Part shown: positions 16,690-26,022 of the stretch, in pieces
Layout: each line of letters starts with the position of its first letter
Position numbering within the stretch: the first letter of the stretch is position 1
Origin: Janibacter terrae NBRC 107853
Lineage (GTDB): Bacteria; Actinomycetota; Actinomycetes; Actinomycetales; Dermatophilaceae
Reading direction: 5' to 3'
NCBI RefSeq assembly: GCF_001591405.1
Contig: NZ_BCUV01000002.1
Span: 62,001-126,000 of the forward strand
DNA length: 64,000 bases
Made by a program: the position numbers and the translations under genes
Notes under the pieces: model-generated
Told to the model about the DNA's origin: nothing
The model's database searches: none
Seen by the model: only the letters and a program-made list of their open reading frames with translations

Positions 16690-17568
16690 TCAGGGGAGGA
16701 GGGGAGCGAGGAGGTCGCCGTGCTCGGCGAGCCGGTCGAGGACCTGCTCGCCGTCGAGCTGGACGAGTGCGTCCGGGTCCTCGGCGCCGGCCTCGACCTC
16801 GTCCCACGTGCGGGGCGCCGCGACCCAGGGGTCGTCACGTCCGCGCATCGAGTAGGGGCAGATCGTCGTCTTGGCGGCGACGTTCTGGCTCCAGTCGAGG
16901 AAGACCTTGCCCGGGCGCAGGGTCTTGGTCATCTTCCACAGCACGAGGTCGGGGTGCTTCTTGGTCATCTCCTGGGCGAGCTGCTGCGCGAGGTCGCGGA
17001 CCTGGTCGCTCGTGAGGTCGCCACCGAGCGCCGCGTAGAGCTGCATCCCCTTGCTGCCCGAGGTGACGGGGTGGAGGTCGAGCCCGAGGGAGCCGAGCCG
17101 CTCGCGCAGCAGCAGCGCCACGCGGGCGCACTCGTGCAGGCCGGCCGGCTTGCCGGGGTCGAGGTCGATGACGAGGCGGTCGGGGTTGACCCGCTGCCCG
17201 TCGGCGTCCACGCGCCACTGCGGTACGTGCAGCTCGATGCTGTTGAGGTTGACGAGGTAGGTCAGCTGCGCGAGATCCTCCACGAGCGGGTACGTCACGT
17301 CGTCGATCGTCACCCTCGGCAGCCACGAGGGCGCGCCCGAGGGCAGGTTCTTCTCGAAGAAGCTCTCCCCGCCCACACCGTGCGGCCACCGCACCCGCGT
17401 CACCGGCCGCTCGGCGAGGTGCGCGAGGAGGGTCTCTCCGGCGCGGGCGTAGTAGTCGAGGATCTCCCCCTTCGTCGTCTCGGTCGCGGGGTACATGATC
17501 TTGTCCAGCGAGGTCAGGCGCAGGGTGCGCCCCGCGACCTGGACCCGCGTCGCCGAGGTCTCAGGCAC
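16690..17568 (-). CDS. ligD: LigD polymerase-domain protein (NHEJ)
   Basis: A 292-residue stand-alone primase-polymerase module of bacterial non-homologous end joining, which fills and extends broken ends and prefers ribonucleotides. Motifs: LTSLDKIMYP at the N-terminus, the catalytic acidic pair in VIDLDPG, TSGSKGMQLY with the ligand His-like region, and LWKMTKTLRPGKVFLDWSQN. It overlaps the ligase gene upstream by 8 bases. The nuclease (PE) domain of fused LigD proteins is not present in either gene. Confidence 0.88.
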   Translation of the reverse strand: MPETSATRVQVAGRTLRLTSLDKIMYPATETTKGEILDYYARAGETLLAHLAERPVTRVRWPHGVGGESFFEKNLPSGAPSWLPRVTIDDVTYPLVEDLAQLTYLVNLNSIELHVPQWRVDADGQRVNPDRLVIDLDPGKPAGLHECARVALLLRERLGSLGLDLHPVTSGSKGMQLYAALGGDLTSDQVRDLAQQLAQEMTKKHPDLVLWKMTKTLRPGKVFLDWSQNVAAKTTICPYSMRGRDDPWVAAPRTWDEVEAGAEDPDALVQLDGEQVLDRLAEHGDLLAPLLP

Positions 17569-18496
17569 CGCTCGTCTCCCTCAGGTCCGCGGCGGTCAGG
17601 TCCGACCGCACGCGCAGGTAGGACGGCTGGCGCAGCCGGCCACCGCTGCTGCGGCCCAGGCTCGCCACGTCGATGACGACCTCCGGCTCCACCCACGTGG
17701 TCCCGCGCGCGTCCTCGCGCGGCACCTCGGTGACGAAGGGGGACCCCGCTCGCTCCAGCGGACGCAGCCGCGTGAGGAGACTCGCCCCCGCACGTCCAGC
17801 GAGCCCGGAGCCGACCCGGCCGGCGAACTCCCACCCGGAGCCGCCGGGCTCGCCGACGAGCACGGACCCCAGGGCGACGCCGCCGGTCTCGGGGCGCCAG
17901 CCGCAGACGACGACGGACTCGCTGGCGCGGTGGGGCAGCTTGAGCCAGTCCGTGGAGCGGCGGCCAGGGTGGTAGAGCGAGGTGCGGCGCTTGGAGACGA
18001 TGCCCTCGAGGCCCTGCTCGGCGGTGGCGGCGAGCAGGCCGGCCCCGTCGTCGTGGACCGGCGGCGTCTGCCAGCGCGTGCCCTCGAGCTCGAGCTGCTC
18101 CAGGAGCGCCCGCCGCGCGGTCCACGGCTGCCCCGTGAGGTCCTGGCCGAGCAGGCGCAGGACGTCGAAGACCATGTACGTCACCGGCCGGGCGACCGCC
18201 GCCCGCGCGGCCCGGCGCGCGTCGGTCACGTGCATGCGCTCGGCGAGCGCGCCGAAGGAGGGCCGCCCGTCCTCGAGCGCGACGACCTCGCCGTCGAGGA
18301 CCATGTCGTCGTAGAGGTCGGCGAGGGGGACGAGCTCGGGGAAGGAGACCGTGACGTCCCGGCCGGTGCGGCTCGTCAGCGTGAGGCCGCCGCCCTTCGC
18401 CTCGGCGATGACCCGCATCCCGTCCCACTTGACCTCGTGCGCCCAGCCGGGACCCGCGGGGACGGACTCGGTCGCGGTGGCGAGCATCGGGCGCAT
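17561..18496 (-). CDS. ligD: LigD-type ATP-dependent DNA ligase domain protein (NHEJ)
   Basis: A 311-residue ATP-dependent ligase that seals double-strand breaks with Ku. The adenylated lysine is in EVKWDGMRV near residue 24; DGEVVAL, GLEGIVSKRR and STDWLKLPHR are nucleotidyltransferase motifs III-V. An OB domain follows. The frame stays open far upstream, but that part is antisense to the TRAP lipoprotein; ATG at 18496 gives the standard MRPMLATA start. Upstream CAGGAT lies 6 nt before it. Ku itself is 11 kb away at 29353. Confidence 0.88.
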   Translation of the reverse strand: MRPMLATATESVPAGPGWAHEVKWDGMRVIAEAKGGGLTLTSRTGRDVTVSFPELVPLADLYDDMVLDGEVVALEDGRPSFGALAERMHVTDARRAARAAVARPVTYMVFDVLRLLGQDLTGQPWTARRALLEQLELEGTRWQTPPVHDDGAGLLAATAEQGLEGIVSKRRTSLYHPGRRSTDWLKLPHRASESVVVCGWRPETGGVALGSVLVGEPGGSGWEFAGRVGSGLAGRAGASLLTRLRPLERAGSPFVTEVPREDARGTTWVEPEVVIDVASLGRSSGGRLRQPSYLRVRSDLTAADLRETSGA

Positions 18497-18550
18497 GGGC
18501 TCATCCTGCCGTGGGGATACCCACCCCGGGCGCGTGGGATGCTGGCGCGC

Positions 18551-19516
18551 ATGCCTCCCGCCCGTCGCGCCGTGCTCGGCGCGGGCCTCGCCGCCCCGCT
18601 GCTCGGCACGCCCGCGCTCACGGCGTGCGGAGGACGCTCCTGGGACGACCTGCCCGACGCCCGGCTGACGATCGCGACCGGCAACCCCGGCGGGGTCTTC
18701 CACCGCTACGGCGAGGCGCTCGCGGAGGTCTTCGCCGAGAGGCTGGGCCTCGGCGTCCGCACCCGAGGGACCAACGCGAGCATCGACAACGTCCGCGAGG
18801 TGTCGCAGCGGGTGAGCGACATCGGCTTCACCCTCGCCGACGTCGCGGCCGACGCCCGCCGCGGGCGCGGTGAGTTCCGTGAGCCGGTCGACATCGTCGC
18901 GATGGCCCGCGCGTACGACAGCTTCGTCCACCTCGTCGTGCGCGCCGACTCCGGCATCCGCTCGCTCGAGGACCTGCGCGGCCGCCGCGTGAGCCTCGGC
19001 GCGACCGGCTCCGGCACGCGCGGCATCGCCTGGCGGGTCGTGCGCGCGGCGGGTCTCGCCGACGAGGACATCGAGCAGATCGCCGAGACCCTGCAGGAGT
19101 CCGCGGACGCCATCGCCCAGGACACCCTCGACGCCTTCTTCTTCGTGAGCGGGCTGCCGAACACCGCGGTCCTGCGGCTGTCCGAGCAGGTACCGATCCG
19201 CCTCGTCCCGCTCGGCACGATGGCCCCGCGCTTGGCCCGCGACCACGGCGCCGAGTTCTCCCGGTCCTCCATCCCCGCGTCGACCTACGGGCTCGAGCGC
19301 GCCGTCGACACGGTGAGCGTGCAGAACCACGTGCTCGTGCGGCCGGACCTCGACGACGACCTCGTCTACGCGCTCACCCGGGTGATGTTCGAGGAGCAGC
19401 CGGCGATCGAGGAGCTCGCGCCCGGCCTGCGCCAGCCCAACGTCGGCACGGCGATCTACACCAGCCCGCTGCCGCTGCACCCCGGCGCGCTGCGGTACTA
19501 CCGCGAGCAGCGCTAG
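18551..19516 (+). CDS. TAXI-family TRAP solute-binding lipoprotein (first copy)
   Basis: A 321-residue secreted binding protein of the TAXI class. A hydrophobic leader ends in a lipobox (LTAC) followed by the signature segment LTIATGNPGGVFHRYGEAL. Later blocks, IGFTLADVAADA and the final TSPLPLHPGALRYYRE, are also family-typical. ATG at 18551 is chosen; ATG at 18539 is possible. It has no permease next to it; instead it converges on the histidine kinase gene with a 4-base overlap. It may be an alternative binding protein for the permease at 21636 or a ligand-sensing partner of the kinase. Confidence 0.82.
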   Translation: MPPARRAVLGAGLAAPLLGTPALTACGGRSWDDLPDARLTIATGNPGGVFHRYGEALAEVFAERLGLGVRTRGTNASIDNVREVSQRVSDIGFTLADVAADARRGRGEFREPVDIVAMARAYDSFVHLVVRADSGIRSLEDLRGRRVSLGATGSGTRGIAWRVVRAAGLADEDIEQIAETLQESADAIAQDTLDAFFFVSGLPNTAVLRLSEQVPIRLVPLGTMAPRLARDHGAEFSRSSIPASTYGLERAVDTVSVQNHVLVRPDLDDDLVYALTRVMFEEQPAIEELAPGLRQPNVGTAIYTSPLPLHPGALRYYREQR

Positions 19517-20871
19517 TCGGCGCCGGGCAGGGTGAGGTCCACGGTGAGCCCGCCCCCCGGGGTCTGCGAGACCTCGACGTCACCGCCGCACTCGGTGAGC
19601 CGAGCGCGCACGATGGCCAGCCCGAGGCCGGTGCCCTGCACGTTCTGGTGGGCCCGTCCGCGGAAGAACCGCGCCCCCACCCTGGCCAGGTCGTCGGGGT
19701 GGAGCCCCGGCCCGTGGTCGACGACCCGCACCCGCACCGGTCCGGCGAAGGGGGATCCCCCCGACTGCGTCACCGTCACCTCGACCGGCGAGCCGGGCGC
19801 GAACTTCGCGGCATTGTCGAGCAGCGCGTCGAGGGCGGTGTCGAGGACCTCGACGGTCGCGAGGGCGGGCGCCTCGGGCGGGGCGTGGACCGTGAGCCGG
19901 TCGAAGGCCGGTGCCCACATCTCGCAGCGATGGCGCACGACCACGGCGACGTCGACGCGGGTCCGGGTGACGGTCGCGGCACCGACCTGGGAGAGGTGGA
20001 GCAGCGACTCGACGGTCGCGCTGAGCCGGTCGGTCTCCTCGAGGACCGGCTCGACGTCGTCCCGGTCGACGCCCTCGGAGGCGAGGTTCTCCACCCGTAG
20101 GCGCAGCGCGGTGAGTGGGTTGCCGAGCTGGTGGGCCGCGTCGGCGACGAGCTCGCGCTGCTGGGCCTGGGAGGCCTGCACGCTGTCGGCCATCCCGTTG
20201 AAGGAGTGCGCCAGCTCGCGCAGCTCGGCCGGGCCGGTCTCGTTGGCGCGGGCGTCCATGTCCCCGGAGCTCAGCCGCCTGGCGGTGACGTCGAGGGCGT
20301 GGACCGGCCGCAGGACCCAGCCGACGGCGGGCACGACGACGCCGTAGGCGGCGAGCAGCACGGTCGCGGCGCCGAGCCCACCGAGCACGACCAGCCGCAC
20401 GAGGACGTCGGAGCGCACCTCGTCGGTCGGGGCCACGACGACGACCGCTCCGAGCACCTGGGCGTCGCGGCCGACCGGCGAGCCGATGAGCATCTGCTCC
20501 TCGTGCCAGGGCCAGGCGGTCTCCGGCGGGTGCGTGGTGGCGCCGGTCAGGGCCCGGGTGATCGCCGCCTCGGTGCGCGGGCCGGCGGGGTCGGTCCCGG
20601 CACTCGTCACGACCTCACGGTTGGCGTCGGTGACGACGACCGAGCCGCCGTACACCTCGGTGTAGCGCCGCAGCTCGCTCTCGAGGCCGACGACGTCGTC
20701 GTCCTCGATGGCGTCCTCCGCGAGCACGGCGAAGCGGGCGACGTCACCGAGCCGACCGACGAACTGGTCCTGCGTGCGGTCCGCGGCGTAGGCGGCGAGG
20801 AGCGGGACCATGAGCGCCATGAGGAGCATCGCCAGGAGGGGCAGGGCGATGGCGAGCATGCGACGGCGCAC
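19513..20871 (-). CDS. membrane sensor histidine kinase
   Basis: 452 residues: membrane helices at about 6-28 and 160-188, an extracytoplasmic sensor between them (about 30-158), a HAMP linker, HisKA with the phospho-acceptor His247 (DAAHQLGNPL), and a HATPase domain with DNAAKFA, DHGPGLHPDD and GTGLGLAIV. It is translated 3 bases after the response regulator. Position between two TAXI binding proteins and the permease suggests it senses the transported dicarboxylate-like substrate, comparable in logic to TctDE control of tricarboxylate uptake. Confidence 0.88.
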   Translation of the reverse strand: MRRRMLAIALPLLAMLLMALMVPLLAAYAADRTQDQFVGRLGDVARFAVLAEDAIEDDDVVGLESELRRYTEVYGGSVVVTDANREVVTSAGTDPAGPRTEAAITRALTGATTHPPETAWPWHEEQMLIGSPVGRDAQVLGAVVVVAPTDEVRSDVLVRLVVLGGLGAATVLLAAYGVVVPAVGWVLRPVHALDVTARRLSSGDMDARANETGPAELRELAHSFNGMADSVQASQAQQRELVADAAHQLGNPLTALRLRVENLASEGVDRDDVEPVLEETDRLSATVESLLHLSQVGAATVTRTRVDVAVVVRHRCEMWAPAFDRLTVHAPPEAPALATVEVLDTALDALLDNAAKFAPGSPVEVTVTQSGGSPFAGPVRVRVVDHGPGLHPDDLARVGARFFRGRAHQNVQGTGLGLAIVRARLTECGGDVEVSQTPGGGLTVDLTLPGAD

Positions 20872-20874
20872 GGA

Positions 20875-21534
20875 TCAGCCCCCGTCCCGGATCCGGTAGC
20901 CGATGCCGCGCACGGTCTCGATGAGGCCCGGCCGGCCGAGCTTGGTGCGTAGGGCGGAGACGTGCACGTCGAGGGTGCGCGAGGCGCCGATCCACGAGGT
21001 GTCCCAGATCGACTCCATGAGGGCCTCGCGGGTGATGGCGTCACCGCCGGCCTGCACGAGGGCCGCCAGCAGGTCGAACTCCTTGCGGGTCAACGAGACC
21101 TCGACCTCCCCGGCCCACACGCGGCGTGCGCCGTGGTCGAGCCGCACGTCGCCGACCTGCTCGACGGGCACCGGGACGGCATGGCCGGAGCGGCGCATCA
21201 CCGCGTCGATGCGCGCCATGAGCTCGGCGAGGCGGTAGGGCTTGGTGACGTAGTCGTCGACGCCGGCGCGCAGCGCGGAGACGACGGAGGCCTCGTCCCG
21301 GCGGGCGGTCACGGCGATGATCGGCACCCCGGTGAGCTGGCGGATCTGGCGGGCCAGCGCCAGGCCGTCCTGGTCGGGCAGACCCATGTCGAGGAGCACG
21401 AGGTCGACGTCCTCGTAGCGGCCGATCGCCTCGGCCGCGGTCGCCGCCCGCGTGACGATCAGCTGGGCCCGGCGCAGCGCGGGTTCCAGGGCCGCGACGA
21501 CCCGGTCATCGTCCTCGACGAGCAGGACTCGCAC
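20875..21534 (-). CDS. OmpR/PhoB-type response regulator
   Basis: 219 residues: a receiver domain with acidic residues D8-D10, phospho-acceptor Asp49 (LVLLDMGLPD) and the Lys of VTKPYRL, then a winged-helix DNA-binding domain with LTRKEFDLL and TLDVHVSALRTKLG. First gene of a two-gene operon with the kinase. Divergent from the TRAP permease operon, whose promoter region (21535-21635) it is likely to control. Confidence 0.9.
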   Translation of the reverse strand: MRVLLVEDDDRVVAALEPALRRAQLIVTRAATAAEAIGRYEDVDLVLLDMGLPDQDGLALARQIRQLTGVPIIAVTARRDEASVVSALRAGVDDYVTKPYRLAELMARIDAVMRRSGHAVPVPVEQVGDVRLDHGARRVWAGEVEVSLTRKEFDLLAALVQAGGDAITREALMESIWDTSWIGASRTLDVHVSALRTKLGRPGLIETVRGIGYRIRDGG

Positions 21535-21623
21535 GGTCTCCCTCGTGGCAGCTGGGTGTGGGTCGAGCGTCAGATGTATGTAAAGTCCGACGCGATCCGC
21601 CCGGATATGAGGTGGATCGCACC

Positions 21624-21629
21624 TACGTT
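21624..21629 (+). promoter_or_regulatory. -10 box of the TRAP/glutarate operon (leaderless type)
   Basis: TACGTT ending 6 nt before ATG 21636. The 100-bp divergent spacer upstream is expected to hold the response-regulator sites; no clear repeat was recognised. Confidence 0.45.
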
Positions 21630-21635
21630 ACCCGC

Positions 21636-23801
21636 ATGCCAACGGACAGCGTCGCCCGTGAGCACAAGCTCACCCCCGAGCCCGTCGACGTCGACAACCT
21701 CGTTGCCGACTACGACGAGGAGCGGCCCTCGCGCCAGCTCTCACCGCGCCTCGACCTCTTCGTCGGGGTCTGGTGCTTCCTGGTCGCCCTCTTCGTGCTC
21801 CGGCAGGTCTTCGACCCGCTCGAGCTGGGTAGCCAGTACTACCTCGTCTTCTTCCTCGCCACGACCCTCCCGCTCGTCTTCCTCACCTACCGCATGTGGG
21901 GGCGAAGGGAGGCAGCCGCCGACATCGACCCCGTCACCGACACCGCCGGTCGTCCCGCGCGATCGGACAACCCGGGGATCATCGACTGGGTCCTCGCGCT
22001 CGTCGCGCTCCTCGTCGGCCTCTACCCGGTGCTGCCGGTCCCGCTCAGCGACATCGGTTTCGGCGGCTACGAGGGCTTCCTGGACCGGCAGGGCTCGCTG
22101 CTCACGCTCGACGTCGTCGCCGGCCTGGTCCTCATGGTGCTCGTGCTCGAGGCGACCCGGCGCACGACGGGCCTCGTCCTGCCGATCGTCTGCCTGATCT
22201 TCTTCGCCTACGCCTACTACGGCGGGTTCCTCCCCGTCGGCTGGTCGATCAGCCACATCGGGCTCAACCTCGAGCAGATCATCAACGCGCTCTACAACGA
22301 GGCCTCCGGGTTCTTCGGCGTGCCGCTCGACGTCGCCGCGACGTACATCGTGCTCTTCACGATGTACGGCGCCGTCCTCGACCGGATGGGCGCGGGGCGC
22401 TTCTTCGTCGAGTTCAGCTTCTCGCTCTTCCGCAAGTCCGCCTCGGCCCCCGGCCGCACCGCCGCGACCTCGGGCTTCCTGCTCGGCACGGTCTCCGGGT
22501 CGGGCACCGCGACCGCGGTGACGCTCGGGTCCTTCGCCTGGCCGATCCTCAAGCGGGCCGGCTACCCCAAGGAGGCCGCCGGTGGCATGCTCGCCGCGGC
22601 CGGCATCGGCGCGATCCTCTCCCCGCCGACGATGGGTGCCGCGGCCTTCATCATCGCCGAGTACCTGAGCGTCTCCTACATCGAGGTGCTCATCTGGGCC
22701 ATCGTCCCGACGCTGCTGTACTACCTCGGCATCTTCCTCGCCGTCGAGATCGACGCCCGGCGCTTCGGTGCCCGCCGCGTCGAGCTGGCCATCGGCAACC
22801 CCCTTCGCCTGCTGGCCCGCTCGGGCTACCACTTCATCAGCCTCGGCGTCATCGTCTTCTTCCTCGCGATCGACGTGCCGCCCTTCAAGGCGGTCGTCTA
22901 CGCCACGGCCACCGCCGCGGTCTTCGGGCTCGCCGAGGCGGTGCTCTCCCGGCGCCGCGTCGTGAGCGGGTTCGACGACCACGACGTCGACCTCGAGCGC
23001 ATGGAGCTCGGCGACTCGCTCAAGGACTACGGCACGCGCCTGTACTCGGCGCTGAGCTCGGGCATCCGCTCGGCGCTGCCGGTCATCGCGGTCTGCGCCG
23101 CGGCCGGCGTCATCACCTCGGTTATCGCCAAGACCGGCCTCGGGCAGATCCTCTCGGACGTGCTCATCCAGGCCGCCGACGCGCTGGCCTTCAACGACGC
23201 CTCGCTCATCGTGCTGTCGGCGCTCTTCTCCGCGATCGCGATCCTCATCCTCGGCCTCGCGGTGCCCGTCACCGCGTCCTTCATCCTCAGCTGGGTGATC
23301 ATCGGGCCGGCGCTCATCGCGCTCGGCGTCGAGGCCCCGCAGGTCGCGATGTTCATCTTCTACTACGCCGTGCTCTCGGAGGTCTCGCCACCGACGGCCC
23401 TGGCCGCCGTGGCCTCGGCCGCCATCACCGGCGGCCGGGTCATCCCGACGATGATCCAGGCCTGCAAGTACACGCTGCCGGCCTTCCTCGCGCCGCTCGC
23501 CTTCGTCGTCACCGACAACGGTGCGCTGCTCATCGCGGAGGGCTCCTTCCGCGACGTCGCGTGGGCCTTCGTCGTCGCCGGCTTCGCCGTCGGCGCGCTG
23601 GCCGTCGCCACCACCGGCTGGATGTTCGGCCCGACCTCCCTGCTCGAGCGGGCGCTCTGCGTCCCGGCCGCGCTCCTGCTCCTCTACCTGGTGCCCACCT
23701 CGATCGCCATCGGCTTCGCCGTGCTGGCCGTCGCGGTGGTCCTCCACCTCGTCCGACGCCGGGTTCGCCGCGACGCGACCCCGGTCGAGGCGACCACCTG
23801 A
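21636..23801 (+). CDS. TAXI-type TRAP transporter fused permease
   Basis: A 721-residue polytopic protein in which the small (DctQ-like) and large (DctM-like) TRAP membrane subunits are fused, as usual for TAXI systems. More than a dozen hydrophobic spans are visible. Conserved blocks include TSGFLLGTVSGSGTATAVTLGSF and AAAGIGAILSPPTMGAAAFIIAEYL (about 290-350), the DctM substrate/cation region. The frame extends to 21558, but ATG 21636 directly after the -10 box is preferred. The binding lipoprotein gene follows about 70 bases later. Confidence 0.88.
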   Translation: MPTDSVAREHKLTPEPVDVDNLVADYDEERPSRQLSPRLDLFVGVWCFLVALFVLRQVFDPLELGSQYYLVFFLATTLPLVFLTYRMWGRREAAADIDPVTDTAGRPARSDNPGIIDWVLALVALLVGLYPVLPVPLSDIGFGGYEGFLDRQGSLLTLDVVAGLVLMVLVLEATRRTTGLVLPIVCLIFFAYAYYGGFLPVGWSISHIGLNLEQIINALYNEASGFFGVPLDVAATYIVLFTMYGAVLDRMGAGRFFVEFSFSLFRKSASAPGRTAATSGFLLGTVSGSGTATAVTLGSFAWPILKRAGYPKEAAGGMLAAAGIGAILSPPTMGAAAFIIAEYLSVSYIEVLIWAIVPTLLYYLGIFLAVEIDARRFGARRVELAIGNPLRLLARSGYHFISLGVIVFFLAIDVPPFKAVVYATATAAVFGLAEAVLSRRRVVSGFDDHDVDLERMELGDSLKDYGTRLYSALSSGIRSALPVIAVCAAAGVITSVIAKTGLGQILSDVLIQAADALAFNDASLIVLSALFSAIAILILGLAVPVTASFILSWVIIGPALIALGVEAPQVAMFIFYYAVLSEVSPPTALAAVASAAITGGRVIPTMIQACKYTLPAFLAPLAFVVTDNGALLIAEGSFRDVAWAFVVAGFAVGALAVATTGWMFGPTSLLERALCVPAALLLLYLVPTSIAIGFAVLAVAVVLHLVRRRVRRDATPVEATT

Positions 23802-23872
23802 CCCACCCGAGCTCCACCCCCTTCGCCCGCCCGGGCACCGCACCACCCACACCGCAACCGAAAGGCTCGACG

Positions 23873-24865
23873 ATGCGCCGCACCACAACCATCACCGGAC
23901 TCTCCCTCGCCGCAGCACTCGCCCTGTCCGCCTGCGGCGGCCAGCAGGACCGCAGCGGAGGCGAGAGCGGGGCCGACGAGAGCAGCTGTGACGCCGGTCA
24001 GGGCCGCCTCAACATCGCCACCGGCAACTCCACCGGCGTCTACTACGTCGTCGGCGGAGGCCTCGCCAAGCTCGTCAACGACAAGACCGACCTGCAGGCC
24101 ACCTCCGCCGAGACCGGCGCGTCCGTGCAGAACATCCAGCAGGTCGTGAGCGGCGACTACGACGCCGGCTTCTCGCTCGCCGACACCGCCTCTGACGCGG
24201 TGGCCGGCAAGGGCGACTTCAAGGACAAGAAGGCCGACGTCTCGACCCTCGGCCGGATCTACTCCAACTACACGCACGTCGTCGTCAGCAAGAAGTCCGG
24301 GATCAACTCGGTCAAGGACTTCAAGGGCAAGACGATCTCGACCGGTTCGCCGAAGTCCGGCACCGAGGTCATCGCCAACCGCCTCATCGAGACGAGCGGC
24401 CTGGACCTCAAGGACGTCAAGCGCCAGCGCCTCGACCTCACCAAGACCGTCGACGGGATGAAGGACGGCTCGATCGACGGGCTCGTGTGGTCCGGCGGCC
24501 TGCCGACCCCGGCGATCACCGACCTCTTCACCTCGATGGGTGACGACGTCGAGTTCGTCGACGTCACGCCCCAGCTGGGCAAGATGCAGGAGCTGAACGA
24601 GGTCTACGAGGAGTCGACGATCCCCAAGGCCACCTACGACCTCGACGCCGACGTCAAGACCATCGCCGTGCCCAATGTCATCGTCGTCCGCAACGACATG
24701 CCCGACAACGTCGCCTGCGCGATCACCAAGCTCATGATCGACGAGAAGGACGCGCTCGCGCAGGTCCACCCGGCGGCCAAGGAGATCGAGCCCGAGACGA
24801 TGAAGGAGACCGGCCCCATCCCGCTGCACCCCGGCTCGGAGCGGGCCCTGGAGGAGACCAAGTGA
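23873..24865 (+). CDS. TAXI-family TRAP solute-binding lipoprotein (second copy)
   Basis: 330 residues: signal peptide ending in lipobox LSAC, a Gly/Ser/Asp linker, then LNIATGNSTGVYYVVGGGLA, the TAXI opening motif. It matches the first copy in layout but is clearly divergent. As it lies right after the permease gene it is the likely main binding protein. The downstream genes suggest the ligand is glutarate or 2-hydroxyglutarate. Its stop overlaps the next start (GTGA). Confidence 0.87.
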   Translation: MRRTTTITGLSLAAALALSACGGQQDRSGGESGADESSCDAGQGRLNIATGNSTGVYYVVGGGLAKLVNDKTDLQATSAETGASVQNIQQVVSGDYDAGFSLADTASDAVAGKGDFKDKKADVSTLGRIYSNYTHVVVSKKSGINSVKDFKGKTISTGSPKSGTEVIANRLIETSGLDLKDVKRQRLDLTKTVDGMKDGSIDGLVWSGGLPTPAITDLFTSMGDDVEFVDVTPQLGKMQELNEVYEESTIPKATYDLDADVKTIAVPNVIVVRNDMPDNVACAITKLMIDEKDALAQVHPAAKEIEPETMKETGPIPLHPGSERALEETK

Positions 24866-26022
24866 CGCCGCTCGAGCTCTTCGCGACCGACTCCCTGATC
24901 GGGGAGGAGGACCGCGCGATCCGCGACACCGTCCGCAAGTACGTCGAGTCCAAGATCAAGCCCCAGGTCGCCGATTGGTACGAGAGCGGCCAGGTCCCCG
25001 CCCGGGAGCTGGCGCGCGAGCTCGGCTCGCTCGGCGTCCTCGGGATGCACCTCGAGGGCTACGGGTGCGCGGGGACGTCGGCGACGGCCTACGGCCTGGC
25101 GTGCATGGAGCTGGAGGCCGGTGACTCCGGCCTGCGCTCCCTCGTCAGCGTCCAGGGGTCGCTTGCGATGTTCGCCATCTGGAAGCACGGGTCGGAGGAG
25201 CAGAAGCAGCAGTGGCTGCCGCGCATGGCCGCCGGTGAGGCGATCGGCTGCTTCGGGCTGACCGAGCCGGACTTCGGCTCCAACCCGGCGGGCATGCGCA
25301 CGCGTGCCCGCCGGGACGGCGACGACTGGGTCCTCACCGGCAACAAGATGTGGATCACCAACGGCTCCGTCGCCGACGTGGCCGTCGTGTGGGCGCAGAC
25401 CGAGGACAAGGTGCGCGGGTTCGTCGTGCCGACCGACACCCCCGGGTTCTCCGCGCCGCTCATCAAGCGCAAGGTCTCGCTGCGCGCCTCCGTGACGAGC
25501 GAGCTCGTGCTCGAGGACGTGCGGCTGCCCGCCGACGCCGTGCTGCCCGAGGTCGCGGGCCTCTCCGGCCCGCTGTCCTGCCTCAACGAGGCGCGCTTCG
25601 GGATCGTCTTCGGTGCGCTCGGCGCGGCACGCGACTGCCTGGAGACGGCGATCACGTACAGCCGGGAGCGGGAGATCTTCGACAAGCCGCTCGCGGGCTA
25701 CCAGCTGACGCAGGCCAAGCTCGCTGACATGTCGCTCGAGCTGGGCAAGGGGATGCTGCTCGCGCTGCAGATCTCCCGGCTCAAGGACGAAGGGAGCCTG
25801 GTGCCCGAGCAGGTCTCGCTCGGCAAGCTCAACAACGTGCGAGAGGCGATCGCCATCGCGCGCGAGTGCCGCACGATCCTCGGGGCCGCGGGCATTACGC
25901 TCGAGTACCCGATCATGCGGCACGCCAACAACCTCGAGTCGGTCCTCACCTACGAGGGCACCAGCGAGGTGCACCAGCTCGTCATCGGGCGGGCGCTCAC
26001 CGGAGAGGCCGCCTTCCGGTGA
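24862..26022 (+). CDS. gcdH: glutaryl-CoA dehydrogenase-like acyl-CoA dehydrogenase
   Basis: A 386-residue FAD enzyme that most resembles glutaryl-CoA dehydrogenases, which oxidise and decarboxylate glutaryl-CoA to crotonyl-CoA. Support: SVQGSLAMFAIWKHGSEEQ near residue 94, CFGLTEPDFGSNP, WITNGSVADV, and the catalytic Glu at about 365 in TYEGTSEVHQL. Genes on both sides (TRAP importer, CoA-transferase, LhgO) fit glutarate catabolism. Translationally coupled to both neighbours by 4-base overlaps. Confidence 0.85.
   Translation: MTPLELFATDSLIGEEDRAIRDTVRKYVESKIKPQVADWYESGQVPARELARELGSLGVLGMHLEGYGCAGTSATAYGLACMELEAGDSGLRSLVSVQGSLAMFAIWKHGSEEQKQQWLPRMAAGEAIGCFGLTEPDFGSNPAGMRTRARRDGDDWVLTGNKMWITNGSVADVAVVWAQTEDKVRGFVVPTDTPGFSAPLIKRKVSLRASVTSELVLEDVRLPADAVLPEVAGLSGPLSCLNEARFGIVFGALGAARDCLETAITYSREREIFDKPLAGYQLTQAKLADMSLELGKGMLLALQISRLKDEGSLVPEQVSLGKLNNVREAIAIARECRTILGAAGITLEYPIMRHANNLESVLTYEGTSEVHQLVIGRALTGEAAFR

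Noticed and set aside
17561-19480. LigD ligase frame extended to 639 codons
   Set aside because: The extension is antisense to the TAXI lipoprotein; ATG 18496 gives the standard N-terminus.
21573-21584. TGTATGTAAAG near the TRAP operon, similar to the island operator half-site
   Set aside because: Only one imperfect unit, no tandem second unit, and a dedicated two-component system is next to it; probably coincidence.
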